The notes under the pieces were generated by a model. It was not told the origin of the DNA, made no database searches, and worked only from the letters and a program-made list of their open reading frames with translations. A stretch of 37,071 bases of DNA from a virus: positions 1 through 37,071 of the IMG/VR virus record IMGVR_UViG_3300034198_002656; one strand, given 5' to 3'. This document shows, piece by piece, positions 7,795 through 14,412 of the stretch. The position numbers and the translations under genes were made by a program. How positions within the stretch are numbered: the stretch's first letter is position 1; every line of letters begins with the position of its first letter.

Positions 7795-10262
7795 TGGCAC
7801 GCAATATCACAGTCACATTCGACGATGGCACTAGCCATACCTATCAAAATGCGCCAGATGATCTGACGCCCGACATGGTGCAGTCACGCGCCCAAAAGGA
7901 CTTTGGTAAGACTGTGACTGCCCTTGATGGCGGTAGGTCATCTGCTGCCCCAGCAGCATCGGGTGGTGTCCCAGTAGGTCGCGCTGGCGTTGCTCAAATT
8001 CCAACTGAGCCTGGTGCGAATCTGACACCCACTGTTGCGCCAGCCATGTCATTCATGGACAAAGTGCGCGGTGTTGTTGAAACACCTGTTGCACTTGCCG
8101 CCAATTTAGTAAGTGGGCCAATTACGTATTTGGCGGGCGCGGGTGGTCCAGCGTTTCAAAAATCCGTAGCTAAAGAAATTCAATACCAGCCACGTACTCA
8201 ATTGGCTCAACAGGCTTTGGAAGCCGTTGGTCAAGGACTTGAAGCTTCTAAGCTACCACCATTCATGCCAATGATTGGTGGGCCAATGAACGCACTAGCA
8301 CCCGCCAGTCGGGCTATTGGCGATATTGCACGTTCTGAAAACGCATTGGTCAAGGGTGCGGTTGCTGCACCCCTTGAAGCTCGTCAGGCACGCATCCAAG
8401 CAAGTCGTGTTGCAGAAAGCCAACAGAATGCTCCAATCATTGAGGCTTCTCAAGCAGCGCAACGTATCGGTGCTGCAATTAACCCCGCCGTATCCAACCC
8501 CACAAAGGGCAATATCATCACCGGCAAGCTTGCCAGTGGTGTGGATGAACGCCTGGCTAAAAACAACGAGGTCGCGGTAACCAATAAGGTTCGTGAAGAC
8601 TTGGGTCTGACACCAGATCAACCATTGAATAAGCAAGCGGTTGAATCGGCACTTGATGTCGCAAGTAAGCCATACGATGTAGTGCGGCAAATTCCAGTAT
8701 TGCAGCCCGATACTTCAACGATTCAGGCATTGGCTGCTCTTAGGAAACCAGCTTCAGCAGTTGCCAAGGGCCGTGTCGAGGCAACCAATGCGTTAGTCAA
8801 CAATGTAATTGATGAGGTCAGCAAGGGTCGCAGTGGTGCCGATGTGCTGACTGATATTCGTCAACTTCGGGCAGAAGCCAATAGTGTTTACAAACGGCGT
8901 GACAAGGGGCTAAACGTGCCCACTGCTGCTGAAATTGCAGAAGCTGATGCTCGGTCATCTGTTGCCAAAATCTATGAGCAGATGATTGACAACAATGTCA
9001 ATGACCCACAAGTGCTGGCCGATCTACAAGCCGCTCGTACCAAAATGGCGCAGATTTACGACCATGAGCGGGCATTGGATTACGGTCAGCAAAAAGTTGA
9101 TCCCCAGGCTTACGCCAAAATGTACGAGGAACGTAAAGGTAACATGACAGGTGTGGGTGCCGATATTGCCAAAGTGGCATCGACATTCCCATCCGTTATG
9201 ACTTTGACGCCTGCTGCTGAAAAAGGACTTCCACGAATTACTCGTGGTAGCGTCAGCGGTGCGCTTGGTGCAACAATAGGTGGATTACTTGGTAATGTGC
9301 CTGGTGCTGCCATCGGTGCCGCTGCTGGTGTTGGCGCTGGTGAAGTCGCTAGTGCATTGGCCGCCCGTCGTATTAGCACCCCAGCGTATCAGGCTGCAAA
9401 TGCTATTCCAAAAGATTATCGGCCAGCGGTCAACATGCTGCGTCCAGTAGAACCAAACGCTACACCTAATGGTTTGGTGCCTTACAACTACGCACAATCT
9501 GTCGTGATGCCTGGTGAGCAGCCTAACTTTGTCTTTGGTCGTCCAGAAGCACAGGTTACAGCAGGTATGCCCCAAGGTGGTCCCGCTCAATTGGGTGCAC
9601 CAAGCGGTGAAGCTACGATGGCGGCTATTGCTGCTGAACGCGCCCGTGCCGCCGCCATGTCGCGCACACTGGGTCAACAGGCAGAGCAACAGCAAGCAGC
9701 TCAAGCAGCAGCGGGTCGTCAACCTACTGGTGCTGGCAGCGTGTTGGAGTTCAATCCAATCACTGGCACTTACAAGGTCGGCGGCGCTGGTGTCAAAGGT
9801 GCTACACCTGAGATATTCCAAGCCGACACAGGTGCATCGCTTAAATCGGCCACTGACAAAGTTGCTGCTGGGAAACTGTTTGATCTTAACGCTGCTGAAA
9901 AAGTGGCTTGGGAAAAAACCAAGGTTGATTTGGCAGCGGTAGACCCTGGTCTTACCAAACTGTCCGATAAGGCTGTCGCAGCAAAAATGATGGACCGTCA
10001 ATGGATTGCCGACACAAGCCAAAAAGTCAAAGACAAAGCCATTGCAAATGAGGCAATTGCTGCCCGCGCAACTACAGAACGTGCCCGTCAAACAGCACTC
10101 ATGGAACGTGAGAAATTGATGGGTCAACTTGCTGATTTAGAAGACAGGTTCAGCAAAGCCCGACCAGTTCAAAAAGGTGGTCAGGGTCCAAAAACTCGCG
10201 CATTCCAACGTAACATGCTCACACCAGAGCAAGAAATTCAAAACGCACTTGTGAGCAAATAA
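7794..10262 (+). CDS. Ejection-type internal virion protein, large, with glycine zipper
   Basis: The 822-aa protein starts at ATG 7794, overlapping the upstream TAA; TTG 7788 two codons earlier is less likely. The first 45 residues (ITVTFDDGTSHTYQNAPDD… then VQSRAQKDFGK) are a small module common at the front of podovirus internal proteins. Residues about 487-525 form a glycine zipper (GALGATIGGLLG then GAAIGAAAGVGAGEV), which could insert in a membrane. The C-terminal 200 residues are Ala/Gln/Lys-rich and helical, ending in a coiled coil (about 760-790). Position and size match the largest ejection protein (P22 gp16 place). No transglycosylase motif is seen, so peptidoglycan cutting during entry may be done by another protein. 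Confidence 0.75.
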   Translation: MARNITVTFDDGTSHTYQNAPDDLTPDMVQSRAQKDFGKTVTALDGGRSSAAPAASGGVPVGRAGVAQIPTEPGANLTPTVAPAMSFMDKVRGVVETPVALAANLVSGPITYLAGAGGPAFQKSVAKEIQYQPRTQLAQQALEAVGQGLEASKLPPFMPMIGGPMNALAPASRAIGDIARSENALVKGAVAAPLEARQARIQASRVAESQQNAPIIEASQAAQRIGAAINPAVSNPTKGNIITGKLASGVDERLAKNNEVAVTNKVREDLGLTPDQPLNKQAVESALDVASKPYDVVRQIPVLQPDTSTIQALAALRKPASAVAKGRVEATNALVNNVIDEVSKGRSGADVLTDIRQLRAEANSVYKRRDKGLNVPTAAEIAEADARSSVAKIYEQMIDNNVNDPQVLADLQAARTKMAQIYDHERALDYGQQKVDPQAYAKMYEERKGNMTGVGADIAKVASTFPSVMTLTPAAEKGLPRITRGSVSGALGATIGGLLGNVPGAAIGAAAGVGAGEVASALAARRISTPAYQAANAIPKDYRPAVNMLRPVEPNATPNGLVPYNYAQSVVMPGEQPNFVFGRPEAQVTAGMPQGGPAQLGAPSGEATMAAIAAERARAAAMSRTLGQQAEQQQAAQAAAGRQPTGAGSVLEFNPITGTYKVGGAGVKGATPEIFQADTGASLKSATDKVAAGKLFDLNAAEKVAWEKTKVDLAAVDPGLTKLSDKAVAAKMMDRQWIADTSQKVKDKAIANEAIAARATTERARQTALMEREKLMGQLADLEDRFSKARPVQKGGQGPKTRAFQRNMLTPEQEIQNALVSK

Positions 10263-10483
10263 TGGACTACCAGGTATTGTTTAACGGCGCTGTAATCGTG
10301 GCGTCTTTCTTCGGCGGCTGGACCCTCAACACGATCACCAAGTCGATTGAACGTCTGGACAGTGATGTTCGTGCAATGCCTGTTAACTATGTGGCCCGGA
10401 TCGACTATCGTGAGGACATCAAGGAACTCAAAGACATCATGAACAAGGTCTTTGACCGGCTTGAGAATAAGGTGGACAAGTGA
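10262..10483 (+). CDS. Small membrane-anchored coiled-coil protein of the lysis cassette
   Basis: The 73-aa protein has one N-terminal hydrophobic stretch (about residues 6-24, FNGAVIVASFFGGWTLNT) and a charged helical rest ending in a coiled-coil-like segment (DIKELKDIMNKVFDRLENKV). This layout resembles XhlA-type or related lysis accessory proteins, although the hydrophobic part is at the opposite end to classical XhlA. It overlaps the preceding stop (TAATG) and the following GTG start (GTGA), and the holin and endolysin follow, so a role in lysis timing or holin partnership is likely. No Rz/Rz1 pair is visible, and whether this protein replaces them cannot be decided from sequence. Confidence 0.7.
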   Translation: MDYQVLFNGAVIVASFFGGWTLNTITKSIERLDSDVRAMPVNYVARIDYREDIKELKDIMNKVFDRLENKVDK

Positions 10484-10848
10484 TTATCGAATCAATCATT
10501 GGCGCTTTGGTGCCTGTTGGTGTTGAGGGCATCAAGCAACTGATGACCAACTTCTTTGGCGGCGTCAAGGCCACCAGCATTGAAGACCAGATCAAGCTGG
10601 ACACCAACGAGATTGAAAAGATCAAGGCCATTGCCGAGCTTGATAAACCCATAGGACAGCCTTCACAGTGGGTGGTGGACCTTCGGGCTTCCGCACGGTA
10701 CATTGGTGCCTTGGCGGTCATCGTAGTGGGTATCAGCACCCTATACGCACCAGTCGATGTGCGTATCCAAGCCATTGCTTTGGAAGCGGCCAACATTGCC
10801 TTTGGTTTTTTGTTTGGTAGCCGCATCGTTGCCAGCTTCAAAAAATGA
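10480..10848 (+). CDS. Holin, three-transmembrane (GTA_holin_3TM-like)
   Basis: The 122-aa protein has a hydrophobic N-terminus (about 1-20), a charged middle (DQIKLDTNEIEKIKAIAELDK), and two strongly hydrophobic segments near the C-terminus (about 72-90, ARYIGALAVIVVGISTLY; about 98-116, ALEAANIAFGFLFGSRIV). The motif 'QWVVDLRASARY' before the second segment is typical of 3TM holins related to gene-transfer-agent holins. It would form lesions in the inner membrane that release the muralytic enzyme. The start is GTG 10480 in a GTGA overlap with the upstream gene, and the endolysin start overlaps its own stop by four bases (ATGA), placing all three in one coupled lysis operon. Confidence 0.82.
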   Translation: MIIESIIGALVPVGVEGIKQLMTNFFGGVKATSIEDQIKLDTNEIEKIKAIAELDKPIGQPSQWVVDLRASARYIGALAVIVVGISTLYAPVDVRIQAIALEAANIAFGFLFGSRIVASFKK

Positions 10849-11354
10849 AACAGAACTTTGCCGAGGCACTTCAAAAGGTGCTGGCTCATGAGGGTGGGTT
10901 CTCGGATCATCCACTTGATCCAGGCGGCATGACCAACCTAGGCGTCACCAGGCGCGTCTGGGAGGAATGGACAGGGCATCCGGTCACCGCCCGTCAAATG
11001 GTCGATCTAACCCCTGCTGTAGTGGCTCCAATGTACCGGCGCAAATACTGGGACAAGGTGTGTGGCGATGATCTGCCATCAGGCGTTGACATGGTGGTAT
11101 TCGATGCTGCTGTGAACAGTGGGCCAGGTCGTGCTGCCAAGTGGCTCCAGGCTTGTGTGGGTGTTGAGGTTGACGGCGACATTGGCCCGAAGACTCTTGC
11201 CGCCGTCAAAGCGTTTGACGCTATTCAATTGATTGACGATTATGGCCGCCGTCGATTGTCATTCCTACTGGACCTTCCTACTTGGGAGACATTTGGGAAG
11301 GGCTGGTCTGCACGGGTTGCGGCAGTGAAGATTGAGGCACAGGCTTTCGTTTAG
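10845..11354 (+). CDS. Endolysin, glycoside hydrolase family 108 (N-acetylmuramidase)
   Basis: The 169-aa protein shows the GH108 signature at its N-terminus: VLAHEGGFSDHPLDPGGMTN (about 12-31), in which Glu16 of 'HEGG' is the expected catalytic acid, followed by LGVTRRVWEEW. The second half has the peptidoglycan-binding type end seen in this family (DMVVFDAAVNSGPGRAAKWL, then GDIGPKTLAAV). It cleaves the glycan backbone of peptidoglycan. No signal peptide or signal anchor is present, so export through the upstream holin is expected. Its last 77 bases overlap head-on with the 3' end of a minus-strand zinc-ribbon gene, marking the junction of late and early transcription. Confidence 0.92.
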   Translation: MKQNFAEALQKVLAHEGGFSDHPLDPGGMTNLGVTRRVWEEWTGHPVTARQMVDLTPAVVAPMYRRKYWDKVCGDDLPSGVDMVVFDAAVNSGPGRAAKWLQACVGVEVDGDIGPKTLAAVKAFDAIQLIDDYGRRRLSFLLDLPTWETFGKGWSARVAAVKIEAQAFV

Positions 11355-11523
11355 ATTTCATGTTCCGCACAGCAGCGGGGATCACCACATCATCAGAGAT
11401 CGTTTCCCGCGTTGTGTAGGTCCACTTGCACTCACGGCACTGCTTGGTACGTACTGTCTCGTCAGCGAGTTGGAAGGTTTCAGTTGAGCGCATTTTCTCA
11501 GCGCCACAGTTGGGGCAGTTCAT
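11278..11523 (-). CDS. Small zinc-ribbon protein
   Basis: The 81-aa protein starts MNCPNCGAEKMRSTET and carries two CxxC knuckles (C3/C6 and CRECKW, about 34-37), a zinc ribbon like that at the front of NrdR regulators (NCG.E.MR.TETF), but without the ATP-cone that would make it NrdR. The C-terminal 30 residues are basic, then Pro/Ser/Gln-rich, and are encoded by DNA antisense to the endolysin 3' end. It starts in an ATGA overlap with the preceding gene and is the last gene of the leftward early operon. It could bind DNA, RNA or protein; the specific role is unknown. Confidence 0.75.
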   Translation of the reverse strand: MNCPNCGAEKMRSTETFQLADETVRTKQCRECKWTYTTRETISDDVVIPAAVRNMKSKRKPVPQSSLPQPVQTSPSQMSPK

Positions 11524-11726
11524 TTGGCGCCCCTTGCTCGGATTGCTTTGGCGAATACATGGTCATGCCCATAATACTCATATTGTTCTTCACACACCTT
11601 TGCACAAGCCTCACGCTCGTCTGCACGGACAAGTTTTGCAAAACGCTGAAGCTCTTCTATGTGGTTACGGTGCTGTGGAATAAGGATGCCAGCCTCTCGC
11701 GCCATGCGGATAATGTCTTCGTTCAT
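11520..11726 (-). CDS. Small early protein of the 'REACAKVCE' type
   Basis: The 68-aa protein is helical and contains the pattern FAKLVRADEREACAKVCEE followed by AIRARGAK at the end. I know this pattern as a frequent small protein in proteobacterial phages, always in arrays of small early genes; its function is not established. A good ribosome site (AGGAAAGCAG) precedes ATG 11726, and the gene overlaps both neighbours by four bases (ATGA), so it is translated as part of a chain. Confidence 0.75.
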   Translation of the reverse strand: MNEDIIRMAREAGILIPQHRNHIEELQRFAKLVRADEREACAKVCEEQYEYYGHDHVFAKAIRARGAK

Positions 11727-11917
11727 TCTGCTTTCCTCTTAGGTAATGGTGCCCAGAATTGCCAAAATGGGTCACCGTGGTAGTTGCTGTATTGCGCCAC
11801 ACCGCCTTGTCCTAGAAGTTGCAACTTCACCCCTCGTGGTGTGTTCTCGTCAATCGGTAGCCAGTAGTAGTCGGTCGCCACTGCTGCGGTGCCTGTGCTG
11901 TCGATCTTGTGGCTCAT
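11723..11917 (-). CDS. Small early protein ending in 'FWQFWAPLPK', unknown
   Basis: The 64-aa protein begins MSHKIDSTGTAAVATDYYWL and ends GDPFWQFWAPLPKRKAE. The central block LPIDENTPRGVKLQLLGQGG and the Trp-rich end form a conserved small domain met often in phage early operons. I take ATG 11917 as the start because it is preceded by AAGGAGCTGAACAC; an in-frame ATG 16 codons upstream (11965) lies within the preceding gene. The function is unknown. It overlaps the next gene by four bases. Confidence 0.75.
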   Translation of the reverse strand: MSHKIDSTGTAAVATDYYWLPIDENTPRGVKLQLLGQGGVAQYSNYHGDPFWQFWAPLPKRKAE

Positions 11918-12051
11918 GTGTTCAGCTCCTTCAGTTTGGATTGAATTTCTATTGCCATGTACCACAGGCCCGCTGAAGTGTTTGATGCAATGATTTTCAT
12001 AATCGCTACATCAGTCAGGTTTACCCACGGGCGCTTTGTTAATTTCTTCAT
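11914..12051 (-). CDS. Short 'WVxLTD…KLKELNT' protein, possibly truncated at the ATPase junction
   Basis: From ATG 12051 the frame gives 45 aa (MKKLTKRPWVNLTD … MAIEIQSKLKELNT). The 'RPWVxLTD…A.EI..KLKELNT' pattern is shared with the ends of the proteins at 13598-13888 and 14055-14411, so it is a paralogue. The same frame stays open upstream with phage-like sequence (THEPVKDIGFEQDERVFARIAA), back to a CTG at 12120 inside the 3' end of the ATPase gene. No start with a good ribosome site is found: GTG 12072 and ATG 12051 both lack one. This suggests the original N-terminus was lost or altered when the ATPase gene arrived. Its last codons encode the ribosome site of the next gene. Confidence 0.6.
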   Translation of the reverse strand: MKKLTKRPWVNLTDVAIMKIIASNTSAGLWYMAIEIQSKLKELNT

Positions 12052-12109
12052 GGCGGCAATGCGCGCAAACACTCGTTCATCTTGCTCAAAACCAATGTCT
12101 TTTACTGGC

Positions 12110-13276
12110 TCATGCGTCAGGCTTCCCTTTTGAAGTTTTTTTGGGGGTAGGCGGTTGCTCGCTCGTGTACTTTCGGATGGTGTCTCGGCTCACCCCGGTG
12201 ATGTCGGAGATCGTGTGCTGCGAAAGACGAGTCTGCTTGGCCAGCAGCACCGCCAGATCAATACGCCCCTGACGTTCAAGGACGAGTGCGCGCGATTTGA
12301 CGAATTCTTCGATCAGGTCAGCGTCCGAGGCTGTACCCAATGCGACGGCACGCCGGAATCGCTGAAGATCCCGCTCGATGTCGCTGAATGATTCACCATT
12401 GAAGACGAAGGTCAGAATGTCGATCCAGCGCCCGAACAGCGCATAGTCCTGGCCCAGAAAGCGCTTGATCGCCTGTTTGACGGCCGGCATTTCTGGTGCC
12501 TTAAAGTTGATCACTAGGTCGAAGCGTCGCCACAACGCAGGATCGATCAGCTCTGCATGATTGGTTGCAGCCAGCAGCAAACCCGTAGCAGGCCACTCAT
12601 CGACCTCCTGCAGGATGACGGTGACCAGCCGCTTCAACTCGCCGATATCGGCGTCGTCGCTGCGGCGCTTGGCGATGGCGTCGATTTCATCCAGTAGCAG
12701 CACACAGGGGGTGCGTTTGGCGTAATCAAGCGCGGTGCGCAAGTTGCTCCCGCTGCGCCCCAGTAGGCTGCTCATAACGGCGGTCAGGTCCAGCACATAC
12801 AACGGCACGCCCAATTGCGAGGCTAACCAACGCGCTGTGAGCGTTTTGCCGACTCCTGGCGGCCCCACAAAAATAGCGGATCGTGTTGGGCTCAGGCCCA
12901 TTGATGCCAGCCGCTCCGTCTGACGACGCTCTTGAATCAGTTGACTCAAAGTTTCTTCAAGCTCAAGCGAGAGAAGGGGTTGCTCGCGACTGGGCTCGTC
13001 CTTGAAAACCTTCAGCAGTGACAGTCTCGATTCGTCGTCGACAGGCAAGGTTTGAAGCGGCAATGTGGGTTGGGGAATTTTGCGCATGGGCGCGCTTGAG
13101 CGAGGCGCCTTCGCACGTAGATACAGATCCATCTGTTCAGCCAGCTCCGGGTCGGTATTGCGATACTTGCGCACGAGCCGAGCCACAAACAGTCGGACGT
13201 CCTCTGTTTGCTCGGCGAGTGCCAGCCTGATCAACTGGGCTAAATCAGCTTGAAATTCATTCATTTCGTCCAACAT
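12110..13276 (-). CDS. AAA+ ATPase with C-terminal helix-turn-helix; orphan member of a protease-associated ATPase family
   Basis: The 388-aa protein has a helical N-terminal region (1-60), a Pro-rich linker, and one AAA+ domain. Walker A is GPPGVGKT at about 138-145, Walker B is LLLDEID at about 193-199, sensor 1 is in AATN at about 236-239, and the arginine finger pair is WRRFD at about 249-253. The domain is of the FtsH/ClpX-like central ATPase type. The C-terminal part (about 350-370, LSQHTISDITGVSRDTIRKY) is a helix-turn-helix. I recognise the pattern 'SNLRTALDYAKRTPCVLLLDEIDAIAKRR…ELKRLVTVILQE', read in parts, from ATPases encoded beside S8 subtilisin-like proteases, including in defence-type islands. 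No protease is in this window. GC content looks clearly higher than its neighbours, and an AT-rich promoter-like gap precedes it: a cargo (moron) gene. ATG 13264 is an alternative start. Confidence 0.8.
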   Translation of the reverse strand: MLDEMNEFQADLAQLIRLALAEQTEDVRLFVARLVRKYRNTDPELAEQMDLYLRAKAPRSSAPMRKIPQPTLPLQTLPVDDESRLSLLKVFKDEPSREQPLLSLELEETLSQLIQERRQTERLASMGLSPTRSAIFVGPPGVGKTLTARWLASQLGVPLYVLDLTAVMSSLLGRSGSNLRTALDYAKRTPCVLLLDEIDAIAKRRSDDADIGELKRLVTVILQEVDEWPATGLLLAATNHAELIDPALWRRFDLVINFKAPEMPAVKQAIKRFLGQDYALFGRWIDILTFVFNGESFSDIERDLQRFRRAVALGTASDADLIEEFVKSRALVLERQGRIDLAVLLAKQTRLSQHTISDITGVSRDTIRKYTSEQPPTPKKTSKGKPDA

Positions 13277-13301
13277 CTTTGTAACTCATTGATTTTAATT
13301 G

Positions 13302-13321
13302 ATATTTTATTTTTAAAATAT
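13302..13321. promoter_or_regulatory. AT-rich inverted repeat before the ATPase gene
   Basis: An ATATTTTA arm (13302-13309) pairs with TAAAATAT (13314-13321) across a TTTT loop, inside a 62-bp very AT-rich gap (13277-13338). It is the only gap of this size in the otherwise tightly overlapped early operon. It could be the ATPase gene's own promoter or operator; on the minus strand several TAAAAT/TATCAAT-like -10 candidates occur, but no clear -35. A weak terminator for the upstream genes is the alternative. Confidence 0.4.
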
Positions 13322-13338
13322 GGAATAGACATATTTTC

Positions 13339-13449
13339 TCACGTTTTTGCTGAGATGTGAAGAACGGCGTGTGCGATGTCCACATGGGCGTAGATGTTGC
13401 GGTCGTATAGCATTTGAATCAACTCTTTCGTGGTCGGTTCTGCTTTCAT
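13339..13449 (-). CDS. 36-aa early protein
   Basis: ATG 13449 is preceded by AAAGGAGCTGAACAA, an excellent ribosome site, and the frame closes at TGA 13341-13339. The product, MKAEPTTKELIQMLYDRNIY then AHVDIAHAVLHISAKT, is a short helical peptide with no known domain. It overlaps the preceding gene by four bases (ATGA). It lies just upstream of the AT-rich gap and the ATPase. Small size lowers certainty, but the coupling and ribosome site are strong. Confidence 0.65.
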   Translation of the reverse strand: MKAEPTTKELIQMLYDRNIYAHVDIAHAVLHISAKT

Positions 13450-13601
13450 TTGTTCAGCTCCTTTGATTTAATTGCAGCATCTGCATCCATGCAAAAAAGC
13501 TCAATGATTTCCCATAATTCAATGCATCTGTTTTGCCATGCGATTGCGTTATGCAAAGCCTTTAGAAAAAGCTCACGCTCTTGCTCAAGCTCTAAGCTCA
13601 T
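13446..13601 (-). CDS. 51-aa helical early protein
   Basis: ATG 13601 follows AAAGGAGCTGAACAC. The product (MSLELEQERELFLKALHNAI… ending KSKELNK) is a charged amphipathic helix that may form a coiled coil. It overlaps the genes on both sides by four bases, and its last codons (AAAGGAGCTGAAC) are themselves the ribosome site of the 36-aa gene. No function is known. Confidence 0.65.
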   Translation of the reverse strand: MSLELEQERELFLKALHNAIAWQNRCIELWEIIELFCMDADAAIKSKELNK

Positions 13602-13888
13602 GTGTTCAGCTCCTTTAATTTGGTTTCAATGGCTCGGGCAAATGAATACGGCAACATCATTTCACCTTCCACGGTTAATAAGCCAGCATTAGCTATGTCA
13701 TCATCTGTCAGGTCTACCCATTCACGATGGTGTTGCAAGGTAGGTGAAAAGTATTTTTCAAACAGTTTCGCCATACCACCATGTTCGCCACATAACCAAT
13801 CAATAGTTTCATCAGTGTCTTCCCCGGCTTGTAATGCCAGTTGTTGAATTGCTCGATACAGTCGTTTGCTTTGCTCTTGTTTGTTCAT
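13598..13888 (-). CDS. Early protein, 'WVxLTD…KLKELNT' paralogue
   Basis: I start at ATG 13888 (MNKQEQSKRLYRAIQQLALQ), preceded by TTGGAGAAAAACAC; an in-frame ATG at 13933 would overlap the previous gene deeply. The 96-aa product has a helical N-terminal half (with GEDTDETIDWLCGEHGGMAK) and the C-terminal module EWVDLTDDDIANAG then FARAIETKLKELNT, which is shared with two other proteins of this operon. The module is common in phages of Burkholderiales-type hosts as I recall it; its function is unknown. Confidence 0.72.
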   Translation of the reverse strand: MNKQEQSKRLYRAIQQLALQAGEDTDETIDWLCGEHGGMAKLFEKYFSPTLQHHREWVDLTDDDIANAGLLTVEGEMMLPYSFARAIETKLKELNT

Positions 13889-14058
13889 GTGTTTTTCTCC
13901 AAAAAATCTTCGCACTTGCGTTTCCATCCCCATGTCTCCCGCATAACATAAACAGGCGCGTAAAAACGTGGTTTATGCAACATTGCACAGATCAGCGTTG
14001 GCTTAGGAAGTGCTCGCATAGTGGCGTGCCTGCACTGATTGCAGTGTTGAGTTTTCAT
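13885..14058 (-). CDS. 57-aa Cys-containing early protein ('HKPRFY…GWKRKC' type)
   Basis: ATG 14058 follows AAAGGAGATGAACAC. The product begins MKTQHCNQCRHATMRALPK and continues LHKPRFYAPVYV … GWKRKCEDFLEKNT. A CxxC near the start, a further Cys at about 24 and one at 49 could bind a metal. I recognise this as a recurrent small protein of proteobacterial phages without known function. It overlaps both neighbours by four bases. Confidence 0.72.
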   Translation of the reverse strand: MKTQHCNQCRHATMRALPKPTLICAMLHKPRFYAPVYVMRETWGWKRKCEDFLEKNT

Positions 14059-14411
14059 GTGTTCATCTCCTTTAATTTAGCTTCGACTTCAAGGCACAGG
14101 TCGTATGACCCTAGTTGCGCATCTGAAAACTCTTGGAGCTCCTCATCCGTCAGCCCTACCCACGGGCGCTGCACTACCTGCTTAGTCCTCACCGACTCCA
14201 ATGCTTTCCACCACCCAAAGGCGTACGCTGTTTGCTCGGCCTCGGTCTTGCATTCTGGCGGTGGTGATGGTGGCTGCGCTGCGGGTGAGGTTGCTTCTGG
14301 GTAGCACGCCTCACAAAATGGCCCGTCATGCTCGGTGTATAGAGAATCATCACCGGCGCCAGCACGTCCGGTGGCTTCGTCACATTTGCAACAGTATTCG
14401 TATTTTTCCAT
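14055..14411 (-). CDS. Early zinc-finger-like protein with C-terminal 'WVGLTD…KLKEMNT' module
   Basis: I start at ATG 14411 (MEKYEYCCKCDEATGRAGAG), preceded by GGAGAAATGAA; the in-frame ATG at 14480 lies inside the upstream gene. The 118-aa product has an N-terminal metal-binding-type domain (CCKC at about 7-10 and CEAC at about 36-39), a Pro-rich linker (SPAAQPPSPPPE), and a C-terminal module (RPWVGLTDEELQEF … EVEAKLKEMNT) shared with two other genes of the operon. The fusion suggests the module is a portable domain, perhaps for protein contacts. The role is unknown. Confidence 0.72.
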   Translation of the reverse strand: MEKYEYCCKCDEATGRAGAGDDSLYTEHDGPFCEACYPEATSPAAQPPSPPPECKTEAEQTAYAFGWWKALESVRTKQVVQRPWVGLTDEELQEFSDAQLGSYDLCLEVEAKLKEMNT

Positions 14412-14412
14412 T

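Noticed and set aside
9285-10127. 280-aa minus-strand frame opposite the large ejection protein
   Set aside because: It is antisense to a clear coding gene in a codon-biased region, rich in Cys and Arg, and has no domain; a shadow frame.
10262-11354. Rz/Rz1 spanin pair in the lysis cassette
   Set aside because: No frame near the endolysin shows a lipobox or the Rz layout; the 73-aa protein has only an N-terminal membrane segment.
12110-13276. Reading the ATPase as a transposition protein (TniB/IstB-like) or a whole mobile element
   Set aside because: No transposase, terminal inverted repeats or target duplications are visible around it, and the AAA+ motifs fit the FtsH-like central ATPase type better.
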